This document shows positions 8,539-16,954 of a stretch of 41,120 nt of DNA, one piece after another. Position 1 is the stretch's first letter, and every line of letters begins with the position of its first letter. The stretch is from the NCBI GenBank assembly GCA_029264635.1, contig JARIAA010000260.1:1-41120 (forward strand), read 5' to 3'. Below the pieces are notes generated by a model. The model ran no database searches, was not told the origin of the DNA, and worked only from the letters and a program-made list of their open reading frames with translations. Both the position numbers and the translations under genes were made by a program. Source of the DNA: Psychrobacter sp. (GTDB lineage Bacteria > Pseudomonadota > Gammaproteobacteria > Pseudomonadales > Moraxellaceae).

Positions 8539-8862
8539 ATGTTTATTTTACACCGCTCTTCAAATATTCGATGTACCCCTAAATTATCTGTTAGCATCAA
8601 TCGTCAAGCTGTTTGGTCTTTATTGATTGGCAGTGCGGTTATGATGGCACTGTCGGGCTGCGGACAAAAAGGCGAGCTTTATTTAGCGCAGCCTAGTAGC
8701 CAGACCATAACAGATTCGACTGCCTCAGATAAACTGGCTAGCACAAGTCATCCACAAGATGCTGCTTTTGCTACGATTGATGATGATGACTATGAAAAGC
8801 GCCGTTATTTGGAGCAAAAACAGGTGTTACCAGCGGTCAGTAATGATCCTAACGATTATTAG
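8539..8862 (+). CDS. lptM: LPS-assembly lipoprotein LptM (YifL-like)
   Basis: LptM is a small outer-membrane lipoprotein that helps mature the LptD/LptE lipopolysaccharide translocon. The key signature is ALSGCGQKGELYL: a lipobox ending at Cys41, followed by the GQKG-LYL stretch that is nearly invariant in the family. The remaining 60 residues are polar and acidic, as is typical. At 107 residues it is longer than the E. coli protein, partly because about 23 residues precede the hydrophobic signal segment. The ribosome binding site (AAGG about 11 bases upstream) is poor, so the start is uncertain, though no in-frame ATG lies between it and the hydrophobic core. The lptM-lysA-dapF order, conserved in gammaproteobacteria, strongly supports the assignment. 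Confidence 0.85.
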   Translation: MFILHRSSNIRCTPKLSVSINRQAVWSLLIGSAVMMALSGCGQKGELYLAQPSSQTITDSTASDKLASTSHPQDAAFATIDDDDYEKRRYLEQKQVLPAVSNDPNDY

Positions 8863-8957
8863 TGTTCGTTTTTAAACGCTGGTTTGAGTTTAATGTTTTG
8901 CCCCTTTTAACGTACATTTTTTGAAAATGATAACCTGATTAGATGAGAGAACCCAAT

Positions 8958-10313
8958 ATGAGTAATGCTAAATTGCAAGCTGACTGCGTAACTATCCACA
9001 CTGAGCAAGGGATGTATATTGATCCTACCGCTTTGACTGCCCATTTGCCTGAACTGCACTATAACCAAGATATGTTATGGATGGAGGACGTTAGTATCAA
9101 TGAATTGGTCGCGCGCTACGATACGCCGTGCTATGTGTACTCGCAGCAGGCAATACTTGATGTCTATCAGGCCTATAGTGACAGCTTTGCTGCGATTGAC
9201 CATCAGATTTGTTATGCGGTAAAAGCAAACTCAAACCTTGCCGTATTAGGCGTGCTTGCGCAAGCAGGGGCAGGGTTTGATATTGTCTCGCGCGGTGAGC
9301 TGATGCGCGTATTGGCAGCAGGCGGGCAGGCCAGCAAAGTTGTATTTTCAGGGGTTGGCAAAACCAAAATCGATATCGAATATGCGCTCACTCAAGGCAT
9401 TGGCTGCTTCAATGTTGAGTCTGTTAGTGAGTTGACACTCATCAATGACGTAGCAAAGCAGCTCGATAAACGCGCGCCGATATCGCTACGGGTTAACCCC
9501 GACGTCGATGCCAAGACTCATCCCTATATCTCAACGGGTCTAAAAGATAATAAGTTTGGCGTCGCGCATGAGAGGGCAGTAGCTGTCTATGAGCAGGCCG
9601 CTCAATTGTCACATATCGATATCGTTGGCATTGACTGCCATATTGGCTCGCAATTGACGGAAGTCGAACCCTTTATAGCGGCTTTGGATAAAGTGATTGA
9701 GCTGGTGCATAGCCTGCGTGAGAAGGGCATTGAGCTGCATCATATAGATTTGGGCGGTGGCCTCGGTGTGCGTTATATTGATGAATCGCCAGTCTCTATC
9801 CCTGATTTTGCGCAAGCGTTGTTACCCAAGCTGACTGATCTTGGTCTACCCGTATTTTTTGAGCCAGGTCGTAGTATGGTAGCTAATGCAGGTATTTTGC
9901 TTACCCGTGTCGATGTGCTAAAACCGACAGAACATAAGAACTTTGCCATCGTTGATGCCGCGATGAATGATCTGATTCGTCCAGCGCTGTATCAAGCTGA
10001 AATGGCCGTAATTCCTAACGTATTACCTAGTAAAGGGATTGATACGGATGGCACCCAGCCATGGGATATCGTGGGTGCGATCTGTGAGACTGGGGATTTT
10101 TTAGCCAAAAATCGTCTCTTGTCACTCGCAGCGGACGATATTTTAGCGATAACTGGGGCAGGGGCGTATGGCTTTACCATGAGCAGCAACTATAATTCAC
10201 GTCCGCGTGCAAGCGAAGTCATGGTTGCAGGTCGCAGTCATCAGCTAATACGCAAACGTGAAACTGCTGAAGCGTTATATGCAGATGAGAGGCTTTGGCA
10301 AAACGAAAAATAG
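8958..10313 (+). CDS. lysA: Diaminopimelate decarboxylase
   Basis: LysA removes CO2 from meso-diaminopimelate to give L-lysine, the last step of the DAP pathway. The 451-residue protein is a fold-III PLP enzyme. The PLP lysine sits in CYAVKANSNLAVL, the phosphate-binding glycines in HIDLGGGLGVRY, and FEPGRSMVANAG is the next family signature. ICETGDFLA carries the active-site cysteine of the other subunit, and GAGAYGFTMSSNYN lies near the C-terminus. An ATG at 8943 is in frame, but I prefer 8958 because GAGAG lies about 9 bases upstream of it. It starts 95 bases after lptM and is followed by a strong intrinsic terminator, so dapF needs its own promoter or read-through. Confidence 0.97.
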   Translation: MSNAKLQADCVTIHTEQGMYIDPTALTAHLPELHYNQDMLWMEDVSINELVARYDTPCYVYSQQAILDVYQAYSDSFAAIDHQICYAVKANSNLAVLGVLAQAGAGFDIVSRGELMRVLAAGGQASKVVFSGVGKTKIDIEYALTQGIGCFNVESVSELTLINDVAKQLDKRAPISLRVNPDVDAKTHPYISTGLKDNKFGVAHERAVAVYEQAAQLSHIDIVGIDCHIGSQLTEVEPFIAALDKVIELVHSLREKGIELHHIDLGGGLGVRYIDESPVSIPDFAQALLPKLTDLGLPVFFEPGRSMVANAGILLTRVDVLKPTEHKNFAIVDAAMNDLIRPALYQAEMAVIPNVLPSKGIDTDGTQPWDIVGAICETGDFLAKNRLLSLAADDILAITGAGAYGFTMSSNYNSRPRASEVMVAGRSHQLIRKRETAEALYADERLWQNEK

Positions 10314-10360
10314 GATCAATAATAGGTTGAGTCACTTTCAATCTTGACGCTTTTACCATC

Positions 10361-10391
10361 ACCCATTGTTATCATGACAATGGGTTTTTTT
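10361..10391 (+). terminator. Intrinsic terminator after lysA
   Basis: ACCCATTGT at 10361-10369 pairs perfectly with ACAATGGGT at 10377-10385 around a 7-base loop, followed by TTTTTT. It lies about 50 bases past the lysA stop, between lysA and dapF, and should end most lptM-lysA transcripts. Confidence 0.9.
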
Positions 10392-10538
10392 ATGGCAATT
10401 ATTATAAACATTATCATATCACTAAGTATATGCTGGTTTATGAGGATTCATCTGGCCTGCGATGCGCTGATAGTTATCATTGTGTCAGACAGCGTGCTAA
10501 TATAACGGACACATAAAAATAGAATAGGACACAAGGAT

Positions 10539-11426
10539 ATGCTAATAGAATTTACCAAGATGCATGGTTTGGGCAACGATTTTATGGTCATTGATTTGGT
10601 GACCCAGCGCTTGGATTTGACCAAAGAATTGGTACAGTTATTGGGCGATCGCCATTTAGGTATTGGCTTTGATCAATTGCTTGTCGTCGAGCCGCCAATG
10701 CGACCAGATGTGGACTTCAGTTATCGAATTTTCAACACTAATGGCAGTGAAGTCGAGCAATGCGGCAATGGGGCGCGCTGTTTTGCCCGTTTCGTGCAGG
10801 CGCGTAAGCTGTCATTTAAGCAGCGTTTGCGGGTCGAGACGGCAAGCGGTATTATCTCTTTAACGACCGATCGCTACGGCTGGGTAGAGGTCGATATGGG
10901 TAAACCAAAATTTGAGCCAGATGAGATTCCGTTTACCCCAAAAGCCATTACTAAAATTCAAAATGCCTATCATTTGGACGTCGCTGGTACGCCTGTCCAG
11001 CTGTTTATCGCCAATATGGGCAATCCGCACGCGGTCATTAAAGTAGATAATGTGCTTGAGGCCGATGTTGAACATTTGGGTAAAGCCATTGAGTCGCATC
11101 CTGCGTTTCCAGCTCGGGTCAATGTAGGCTTTATGCAAGTTATGAATCAGCGTCATATACGCCTGCGGGTCTATGAGCGCGGCGTTGGTGAGACCCAAGC
11201 GTGTGGCACGGGGGCATGTGCGGCGGTCGCGATTGGTATACGTGAAGGCTGGCTTGATGAAGGAGAGGATGTGCGCGCCCAGTTATATGGTGGCAGTATG
11301 ATTATCCGCTGGCAGCCAGGTTACTCGGTTATGATGACGGGTCCGACCGCCTTTGTCTATGAAGGCGTCTTTAGTCCAGATGGCTTAATGGCGCAAGCGG
11401 GCATTAAGCCTAGCCCAGCTGGCTAA
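10539..11426 (+). CDS. dapF: Diaminopimelate epimerase
   Basis: DapF interconverts LL- and meso-diaminopimelate, supplying both lysine synthesis and peptidoglycan. The enzyme uses two active-site cysteines without cofactor, and both are visible: the first in the NGARCF context (EQCGNGARCFARF), the second in TQACGTGACAAVAIG. The N-terminus FTKMHGLGNDFMVID and the GNPHAVI segment are also family signatures. At 295 residues it is slightly longer than the usual 275. The ATG at 10539 has AAGGA five bases upstream. It lies downstream of lysA but beyond a terminator, and 42 bases before xerC, with which it is probably co-transcribed. The DUF484 gene often found between dapF and xerC in relatives is missing. 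Confidence 0.97.
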   Translation: MLIEFTKMHGLGNDFMVIDLVTQRLDLTKELVQLLGDRHLGIGFDQLLVVEPPMRPDVDFSYRIFNTNGSEVEQCGNGARCFARFVQARKLSFKQRLRVETASGIISLTTDRYGWVEVDMGKPKFEPDEIPFTPKAITKIQNAYHLDVAGTPVQLFIANMGNPHAVIKVDNVLEADVEHLGKAIESHPAFPARVNVGFMQVMNQRHIRLRVYERGVGETQACGTGACAAVAIGIREGWLDEGEDVRAQLYGGSMIIRWQPGYSVMMTGPTAFVYEGVFSPDGLMAQAGIKPSPAG

Positions 11427-11468
11427 GTCAGCGACCTTTTAATATTGTTTTAACATTAGGGGCAACTC

Positions 11469-12455
11469 ATGACGAGCAAAACTCATCATACCTACCAGCC
11501 TTCTCGTTCTATAGAGGTGGATGAGCCGCTACGAGAGCTGTTGTCACCTGTACACCGCTGGCTAAACACGTTGGCCGTACGTCATCACTCTGAGCATACA
11601 TTGACGGCTTATTTTGCGGGCCTACAACAATTAGCACTGTTCTTACGAGGTAAAAAGCTGACATGGACGCGCTGCGATAAACGCCAGCTTGCGCAGCATA
11701 TCAGTCAGCGCCTTGACGAGGATAAGCTTGCTTTGTCCAGTGTGCAGCAAGAGCTGTCCGCTATTCGACATTTTTATGGCTGGATGATCGAAGAGGGTTT
11801 GGCACGTATCAATCCAACGACCGGATATCAATTAAAACGTAGCTCCAGACCACTGCCCTCTATCGCTGATGTGGATCTACTTACCCAACTTCTCGATCAA
11901 GAGATGCCCGATACGCCTGAGCAAGCGCGCTTATGGCTGCGTGACAAAGCAATGTTTGAGCTGCTCTATAGTAGTGGTCTGCGGGTCGGTGAGCTGGTGG
12001 CGCTTGACATAGCGGACGTTGATTTGTCTGATTTGCGCGTACGGGTAACAGGCAAAGGCAATAAAACGCGCCTAGTACCGCTTGGTGCCAAGGCTGCCGC
12101 CGCCATTAACCGCTATTTACCACATCGCAACCTGTGGGTGGAGCAGCAAGATAGCGCTTTGTTTATCAGTGAAAAGCTAGGCACTCGACTATCCACACGA
12201 GCTGTGCAGCAGCGTCTAAAGGTGGCAGCAACTCGCGCAGGCATCGCCCAAAATTTATATCCGCATCTACTGCGTCATTGTTTTGCCTCACACATGCTCT
12301 CAGGGAGTGGCGACCTGCGCGCCGTCCAAGAGATGCTAGGGCACAGCGACATCAGCACTACGCAGATTTATACCCATGTTGATTTTGCCAAGTTGACGCA
12401 GGTCTATGATCGTGCCCATCCGCGCGCGATGCACCGTCGAGATGATAAAAAATAA
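11469..12455 (+). CDS. xerC: Site-specific tyrosine recombinase XerC
   Basis: XerC, with XerD, resolves chromosome dimers at the dif site during division, under FtsK control. The 328-residue protein has the N-terminal SAM-like core-binding domain (WLNTLAVRHHSEHTLTAYFAGLQQLALF) and the C-terminal catalytic domain. All catalytic residues are recognisable: Arg in SSGLRVGELVAL, Lys in VTGKGNKTRLVPL, His and Arg in YPHLLRHCFASHML, His in LGHSDISTTQIY, and the nucleophilic Tyr in that same motif (IYTHV). XerC rather than XerD is inferred from the dapF-xerC linkage. It has about 25 extra residues before the core-binding domain. Its stop is only 8 bases from the end of the convergent Nit-family gene, with no terminator between. 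Confidence 0.92.
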   Translation: MTSKTHHTYQPSRSIEVDEPLRELLSPVHRWLNTLAVRHHSEHTLTAYFAGLQQLALFLRGKKLTWTRCDKRQLAQHISQRLDEDKLALSSVQQELSAIRHFYGWMIEEGLARINPTTGYQLKRSSRPLPSIADVDLLTQLLDQEMPDTPEQARLWLRDKAMFELLYSSGLRVGELVALDIADVDLSDLRVRVTGKGNKTRLVPLGAKAAAAINRYLPHRNLWVEQQDSALFISEKLGTRLSTRAVQQRLKVAATRAGIAQNLYPHLLRHCFASHMLSGSGDLRAVQEMLGHSDISTTQIYTHVDFAKLTQVYDRAHPRAMHRRDDKK

Positions 12456-12463
12456 GAGTTGTC

Positions 12464-13345
12464 TCAAGCCAAACGATGACATTGAAAGATAGGCATTTTT
12501 TGGCGGGCTGCCTCCTGCGCTTGTTGATTAAAGGTAGCAAACACTAAAGCATAGTCTTTGGTTTGGTCTTTTATCTCAGTATGATCATAGCTGTCTATTA
12601 TTTTACCGCCAAAATCAGTAATGGCGGTATGTCCCCATGTCTTGCGAACATTGCCATCTTTATAAATATGCTCACCGCCTTGCGCCGCACCAATTACCAT
12701 ACATTGACTGTCTAAAGCACGCGCTTGTAACAACAGTGACCAATGGGCCTGCCCAGTTACATACGTAAAAGCAGAGGGAGCACTCAGTATATCAGCGCCA
12801 GCTTGACGCAGCCTTTGAGCCAGCGCAGGAAAGCGTACATCAAAACACACCATCATGCCCACATGATAGACGGCATCGTTGATTTTCAATGGGGCAACGA
12901 CCGTCTGTGTCCCAGGTTCAAACGTTGCCGCCTCGTTGTAGCTGCCTTGTTTATCAGCGACAGTCGCGGTGAACAGATGAATTTTGTCGTAGCGTGCCAC
13001 TTGGCTTCCATCGGGTGCAAATAGCTGACTGACTTGACGTAAACGTCCGTCGGGCACGATAATGCCATCGGGTCGATAAAGACAAGGTAGTGAGCCGACC
13101 AGTAGATAAATATTATGGGCGCGTGCATAATCCGCTAAAGTTGCAGACAGTGACTCAAAGCGCTGAGCAGTTTTAAACTGTTGCCCCATACTACAGCAAT
13201 TTTCAGGCAGCACAACAAGCGTTGCACCTTGCGCGCAAGCATCACTAATGGCATATTTGATACTGAGCAGATTGGCTTCAATATCTTGTTGGGTATTCAT
13301 CTGTACTGCAGCGATAGTTAAATCATGGTCAGTAGCGGCATTCAT
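12464..13345 (-). CDS. Nit-type carbon-nitrogen hydrolase (probable deaminated-glutathione amidase)
   Basis: The 293-residue protein belongs to the nitrilase superfamily. The catalytic triad can be placed: Glu48 in VVLPENC, Lys in RYDKIHLF, and Cys in MVCFDVRFP. The DVRFP and GAAQGGEHIYKDGNVRKTWGHT segments point to the Nit1/YbeM branch, whose members hydrolyse deaminated glutathione as a metabolite-repair step. This substrate is an inference from family resemblance. It is cytoplasmic and has no signal peptide. The gene converges on xerC with an 8-base gap. Its upstream side faces the rpoN promoter region, so it is transcribed alone. Confidence 0.85.
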   Translation of the reverse strand: MNAATDHDLTIAAVQMNTQQDIEANLLSIKYAISDACAQGATLVVLPENCCSMGQQFKTAQRFESLSATLADYARAHNIYLLVGSLPCLYRPDGIIVPDGRLRQVSQLFAPDGSQVARYDKIHLFTATVADKQGSYNEAATFEPGTQTVVAPLKINDAVYHVGMMVCFDVRFPALAQRLRQAGADILSAPSAFTYVTGQAHWSLLLQARALDSQCMVIGAAQGGEHIYKDGNVRKTWGHTAITDFGGKIIDSYDHTEIKDQTKDYALVFATFNQQAQEAARQKMPIFQCHRLA

Positions 13346-13767
13346 AGCATTGTTCTCGGTAGTCGTTTAAAAATAGATATCGTGTTGTCGCATTCTTATA
13401 AAACTTTATTCATCATAAATTTACCTTTTAGGGTTCATCATTTGTTCAGCAAAGTAGTAATAACTTTGATGTTACGCTATTATTAAGGATAAACAGTAGG
13501 ATATACTAGATAGAATGTAAATTATCATAGCAACATTGCAGCAAAAAATGCTATCGTCTTGAACTGATGTAATGACGCTTTTGATGCAAGTCAGCTTAAA
13601 CCTATCTCATGAGGCGTCCATTGACTATAAACGGCTGACTTTAGATGTTAAAGAGGGTATAAGCTCAGCGACATTGCTTTTTTAGTTATAAATAATAAGT
13701 GCTTAATGAGTGTTTTTGTACTATTTTCGGTCCTGAGATTTCAATATTGGAGAGTAACACACCTGTC
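13346..13767. other. Gene-free region between the Nit-family gene and rpoN
   Basis: These 422 bases separate the leftward amidase gene from rightward rpoN. The stretch is AT-rich with no clear terminator or strong promoter pair. A 37-codon frame from ATG 13572 to TAG 13685 is open but lacks a ribosome binding site. The rpoN frame itself is open from a GTG at 13699, but the family start is at 13768. Confidence 0.5.
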
Positions 13768-15435
13768 ATGAGTAGTCTGTCATTTGGATTAGCCGCCACG
13801 CTAACCACCTCCCAAAAACTCACCCCACAGATGCAGCAAGCGATCAAATTGCTGCAGCTCTCTAGTATTGAGCTTGCGCAAGAGGTTCAAGCCAAGCTTG
13901 ACAGCAATCCGCTTCTTGAACGTATTGAAGAAGATGATTATGAGGACGGCATCGATGAGAATGTAGATGCGCTAAATGAGTCTTTAACGCTTGAGATGTG
14001 GAACGGCGATACAGAGACTGGTCTATCTAACGACTCTTTTGATGATTCTTTTGATAAGAATGATATTTTTGACAATGCCGAATACGATGATAGCTTTAAC
14101 GATAGCTTAGATAAGTTGCAACAAGCGGGTATCGATGGTAGTGCGATGGACAATACCTCCATGGATAACGACTATCAAAGCATGGATAGTGATTACAGTA
14201 GCTACGATGTTGGCAGTTTTGGTACAGGTAGCGCAGGCAACCTAGATTATGATGAACTAGATGACTATCAGGGCAGTACCAGTGTCAGCATTCAAGACCA
14301 CGTACGCTGGCAGCTGAGTTTTAAACATCTCTCAGAAACAGATACTTTAATTGCAGAGTATTTGATGGATTCGATGGATGACATGGGGTTTATACAGTTA
14401 GATACGGATGAGCTGTTTAAAAGTCTTGAGACGATGGCAAGTTTTTATCAGTGGGATGAGCACATTGAGCATGATGAGATAGAGATGGTACTGCGTATCA
14501 TCCAATCTTGTGATCCATTAGGCGTGGGCGCCCGTAATTTAAGCGAATGCCTTGCCATTCAATTGGCAAAGCTTGATCCCAATACCGCTTATCTCAAACA
14601 TGCGCAAACCTTGCTGTCTGCAAGTGAATATCTGGTCAGTAACAATATTAAAGCGTTAATTGAAACGACTGGATTATCCTCTGCGCATATTACACCAGCA
14701 CTTGGTCTTCTACGCACCTTAAACCCCGCTCCAGGCTTATCATTTCAAAGCAGTCAACCTGATTACACTCAGCCACCTGCCAGCTATGATATTCCCGATG
14801 TATTAGTCACACCAATACGCCGTAACGCCTCTAAAACGAACTTGCAAGATGGCGGCTGGCATGTGCGCTTAAATCCAGCGACGTTACCAAAACTGCGCGT
14901 CAATCAAGAATACGCGCGTTTGGTTAAGCGCGGAGATGACAGTCCAGACAACCAGTATTTACGAGAAAATCTCACCGATGCCCGGCTATTCATCCGTAGT
15001 ATTGAGGAGCGTAATCAGAATTTGCTAAAAGTTGCCAGCAGTATTGTCAGGCGTCAGGATGAGTTTTTGCAATATGGTGCTACTGCCATGCAGCCTTTGG
15101 TATTAAAAGATGTCGCCGCCGAAGTTGACTTGCATGAGTCGACCGTTTCGCGTCTCACGACCAGCAAAACCATCTTGACCCCGCAAGGGCTGTTTTCGCT
15201 TAAGCACTTTTTTTCATCGCACGTTAGTAGCAGCGATGGCGATATCTCATCGACAGCGATCAGCGCGATGATTAAAAAGCTTATCAATGATGAAAACCCC
15301 AAAAAACCACTATCGGATAGCCGTATCCAAACGCAGTTACTAAGTGATGGTATAGACATCGCGCGCCGCACCGTTGCCAAATATCGAGAAGCTATGAACA
15401 TTGGTTCCTCGACACAGCGCAAACAAAAATATTAG
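13768..15435 (+). CDS. rpoN: RNA polymerase sigma-54 factor
   Basis: RpoN directs RNA polymerase to -24/-12 promoters and needs AAA+ activators. From ATG 13768 the protein is 555 residues and starts MSSLSFGLAATLTTSQKLTP. That is followed by the glutamine-containing region I (LTPQMQQAIKLLQLSSIEL) which contacts activators. Region II is unusually long and acidic, roughly residues 45-175, packed with Asp, Ser and Asn (repeats of DDSFD-like units). The core-binding and helix-turn-helix parts follow, and the RpoN box ARRTVAKYRE lies near residues 532-541, reading -24 DNA. The frame extends upstream to a GTG at 13699, but region I sets the start. GGAG lies about 15 bases before the ATG, a loose spacing. 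hpf lies downstream, as in many proteobacteria; lptB is not upstream. Confidence 0.97.
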   Translation: MSSLSFGLAATLTTSQKLTPQMQQAIKLLQLSSIELAQEVQAKLDSNPLLERIEEDDYEDGIDENVDALNESLTLEMWNGDTETGLSNDSFDDSFDKNDIFDNAEYDDSFNDSLDKLQQAGIDGSAMDNTSMDNDYQSMDSDYSSYDVGSFGTGSAGNLDYDELDDYQGSTSVSIQDHVRWQLSFKHLSETDTLIAEYLMDSMDDMGFIQLDTDELFKSLETMASFYQWDEHIEHDEIEMVLRIIQSCDPLGVGARNLSECLAIQLAKLDPNTAYLKHAQTLLSASEYLVSNNIKALIETTGLSSAHITPALGLLRTLNPAPGLSFQSSQPDYTQPPASYDIPDVLVTPIRRNASKTNLQDGGWHVRLNPATLPKLRVNQEYARLVKRGDDSPDNQYLRENLTDARLFIRSIEERNQNLLKVASSIVRRQDEFLQYGATAMQPLVLKDVAAEVDLHESTVSRLTTSKTILTPQGLFSLKHFFSSHVSSSDGDISSTAISAMIKKLINDENPKKPLSDSRIQTQLLSDGIDIARRTVAKYREAMNIGSSTQRKQKY

Positions 15436-15820
15436 ATGTCAGTCAATGTTGGCACATAGTGCTCGCTAACATCTTTTTTGAACTTCACACGCTATTTATT
15501 AGTTAAACTGCTATATTCATTAATACGAATTAAAAATAAAAATACTAGATTATATATAATTGTGAAAATAACAGAAGATTTTTTTACATTTAATTACAAT
15601 ATAGTCCCTTGCTACTAAAGCGCTTTCATGACAAATTAGGGCATATCAATAATAAATATTAAGCGGTTTATCCTAAGTAAAATTAGATGGTAATAAAAGG
15701 ATACACCATAAAATAAAGGATAAATTTATTGATGTTATTGATGAGGTAAGGTGGTAGACATAGTCTAAAAGAGCTACAAGCCACCTGTTGACTATAAGTG
15801 ATAAATATAAGGATCAACCT
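15436..15820. other. AT-rich spacer between rpoN and hpf
   Basis: The 385-base stretch is strongly AT-rich, with long A/T runs around 15520-15600 and several TATAAT-like boxes, none with a convincing -35 partner. It contains the probable rpoN terminator and presumably the hpf promoter. I see no gene in it. Confidence 0.5.
15446..15479 (+). terminator. Probable intrinsic terminator after rpoN
   Basis: ATGTTGGC near 15446-15453 can pair with GCTAACAT at 15465-15472 with one non-Watson-Crick position, and GCAC/GTGC can form an inner stem. TTTTTT follows at 15474-15479. The stem is imperfect, so efficiency is uncertain. If it works, hpf depends on its own promoter in the 350-base AT-rich spacer. 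Confidence 0.45.
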
Positions 15821-16201
15821 ATGAATGTTTCTATTAGTGGTCACCATATCAGCATAACCGATGCCATGAATACTGCTGTACGTGAAAAGCTTGAAAAAAT
15901 TGAGCGTCACTTTGATCAAATTCAAAGCATTCAAGTGATATTGTCGCTAGATAATAGCGGTGCAGGAGACGGAGGTAAAAAGAGCCATAAGGCCGAAGCT
16001 ATCATGCGCGTCTCAGGTCAAGAGATGTTTGTCCAAGCTTTTGAAGATGACATGTATAAAGCCATTAATGAGATGGCAGACAAGCTTGACAGACAAGTAC
16101 GTAAGTATAAAACCCGTCAAGAGCGTAAAAAGGTGCGCGGTACAGGACGCGATGAGCGTTATGAAGACATCATCGATACTGAAGCTGCTCCCATTAGCTA
16201 A
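15821..16201 (+). CDS. hpf: Ribosome hibernation promoting factor
   Basis: HPF binds the 30S decoding region and drives 70S ribosomes into inactive dimers in stationary phase. The 126-residue product starts MNVSISGHHISITDAMNTAVREKLEKIERHFDQI, the typical beta-alpha-beta start of the family. It continues with the conserved HKAEAIMRVSGQEMFVQAFEDDMYKAINEMADKLDRQVRKYK core and a basic tail (RQERKKVRG). The length fits the short form with an added C-terminal tail, not the long two-domain form. ATG 15821 was chosen because AAGGA lies 7 bases upstream; the frame is open from 15788. It follows rpoN, a linkage common in proteobacteria, and ends at a strong bidirectional terminator. Confidence 0.95.
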   Translation: MNVSISGHHISITDAMNTAVREKLEKIERHFDQIQSIQVILSLDNSGAGDGGKKSHKAEAIMRVSGQEMFVQAFEDDMYKAINEMADKLDRQVRKYKTRQERKKVRGTGRDERYEDIIDTEAAPIS

Positions 16202-16229
16202 TAAAAAAATATAAATAAAGCTAATAACA

Positions 16230-16265
16230 AAAAGACCTCAATCTATAATAGATTGAGGTCTTTTT
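16230..16265. terminator. Bidirectional intrinsic terminator between hpf and thiS
   Basis: AAAAAGACCTCAATCTA at 16230-16246 and its reverse complement at 16249-16265 form an almost continuous hairpin of about 16 base pairs, flanked by A5 and T5. It would stop hpf transcripts from the left and thiS transcripts from the right. Confidence 0.95.
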
Positions 16266-16280
16266 AGGTAAGGTTAACAG

Positions 16281-16481
16281 TTAACCACCACCCACCGCTT
16301 GTACTACCTCAATATTCATGCCCTCAATGATACGCAATTGTGCCAGCTCACTTTTTGGAATAAGTTCACCATCAACTTCGACAGCATAACGACCCCTGCT
16401 CAGACCCAACTCATTAACCACTAATTGTACGGTTTGATGAGTAGTTTGCAAGGTTTTTCCATTGACATGAATCGTGCTCAT
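16281..16481 (-). CDS. thiS: Thiamine sulfur-carrier protein ThiS
   Basis: ThiS is the ubiquitin-like carrier that is adenylated and thiocarboxylated at its C-terminal glycine and donates sulfur to ThiG for the thiamine thiazole ring. The 66-residue protein starts MSTIHVNGKTLQTT, has the family-like ELGLSRGRYAVEVDGELIPKSELA stretch, and ends EVVQAVGGG. The final GG is required for activation; one additional glycine is present. GGGAG about 9 bases upstream supports the ATG at 16481. Unusually, thiG is not adjacent but about 24 kb away in this window. The neighbour on the promoter side is a DUF423 gene 76 bases upstream in the same direction. Confidence 0.93.
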   Translation of the reverse strand: MSTIHVNGKTLQTTHQTVQLVVNELGLSRGRYAVEVDGELIPKSELAQLRIIEGMNIEVVQAVGGG

Positions 16482-16557
16482 AATAGTTGCTCCCTCAAAA
16501 CGATAACTTATATTAATGGATGATTGGTGTGAGTTCTAAAGCCTAATAGGTCGGGTG

Positions 16558-16923
16558 TTATGGGCTTACACGAAACGCCGTCACTGCCAGCCATACCCAG
16601 CCTGCTATCATAAATACACCACCTATAGGGGTGATGGCACCAAACCACCTTGGCGCGCCCAAGGTCATGGCAAATAAGCTACCAGCAAAAATAATGACCC
16701 CGATTTGCAGCAGCCACGCCGTCATTTGCGTCGTATAATTTAACCGAATCAACAGACCAACTATCAATAAGCCTAAGGCATGAATAAATAAATATAATGT
16801 TGCTGTGTGCCACCAAGCAAGCTGCTGCTCATTCACCATACTTTTGATGCCATGCGCACCAAAAGCCCCTAAACCAACAGCAATGGCCAGGTTAATGGCT
16901 GCTATACCTATCCAATTTAACAT
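16558..16923 (-). CDS. DUF423 small inner-membrane protein
   Basis: The 121-residue protein has four predicted transmembrane segments and the DUF423 signature: LGAFGAHGIKS near residues 18-28, WWHTATLYLFIHALGLL after it, and the closing FAMTLGAPRWFGAITPIGGVFMIAGWVWLA. This matches the YgdD/YwdK family, found in many bacteria with no established function. There is no signal peptide separate from the first helix. It lies 31 bases downstream of rpoH in the same direction and is probably read through from it, with thiS next. Confidence 0.88.
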   Translation of the reverse strand: MLNWIGIAAINLAIAVGLGAFGAHGIKSMVNEQQLAWWHTATLYLFIHALGLLIVGLLIRLNYTTQMTAWLLQIGVIIFAGSLFAMTLGAPRWFGAITPIGGVFMIAGWVWLAVTAFRVSP

Positions 16924-16954
16924 GAAGAACTCTTATTTTATTGAACGCTTATTG

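Noticed and set aside
10480..10506. TTGTGT and TATAAC upstream of dapF as a promoter.
   Set aside because: The spacing is 15 bases and both boxes are poor; dapF may still have its own promoter nearby, but this pair does not prove it.
13572..13685. A 37-codon open frame upstream of rpoN.
   Set aside because: There is no ribosome binding site and no family resemblance I can support; kept only as a note on the spacer.
15448..15464. TTGGCAC followed by TGC, resembling a sigma-54 -24/-12 promoter right after rpoN.
   Set aside because: The GG and GC dinucleotides are 8 bases apart instead of the required 10, and the sequence forms the rpoN terminator stem.
15683..15934. Minus-strand frame of 83 residues across the hpf start.
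   Set aside because: It is antisense to hpf in an AT-rich region, without ribosome binding site or family resemblance.
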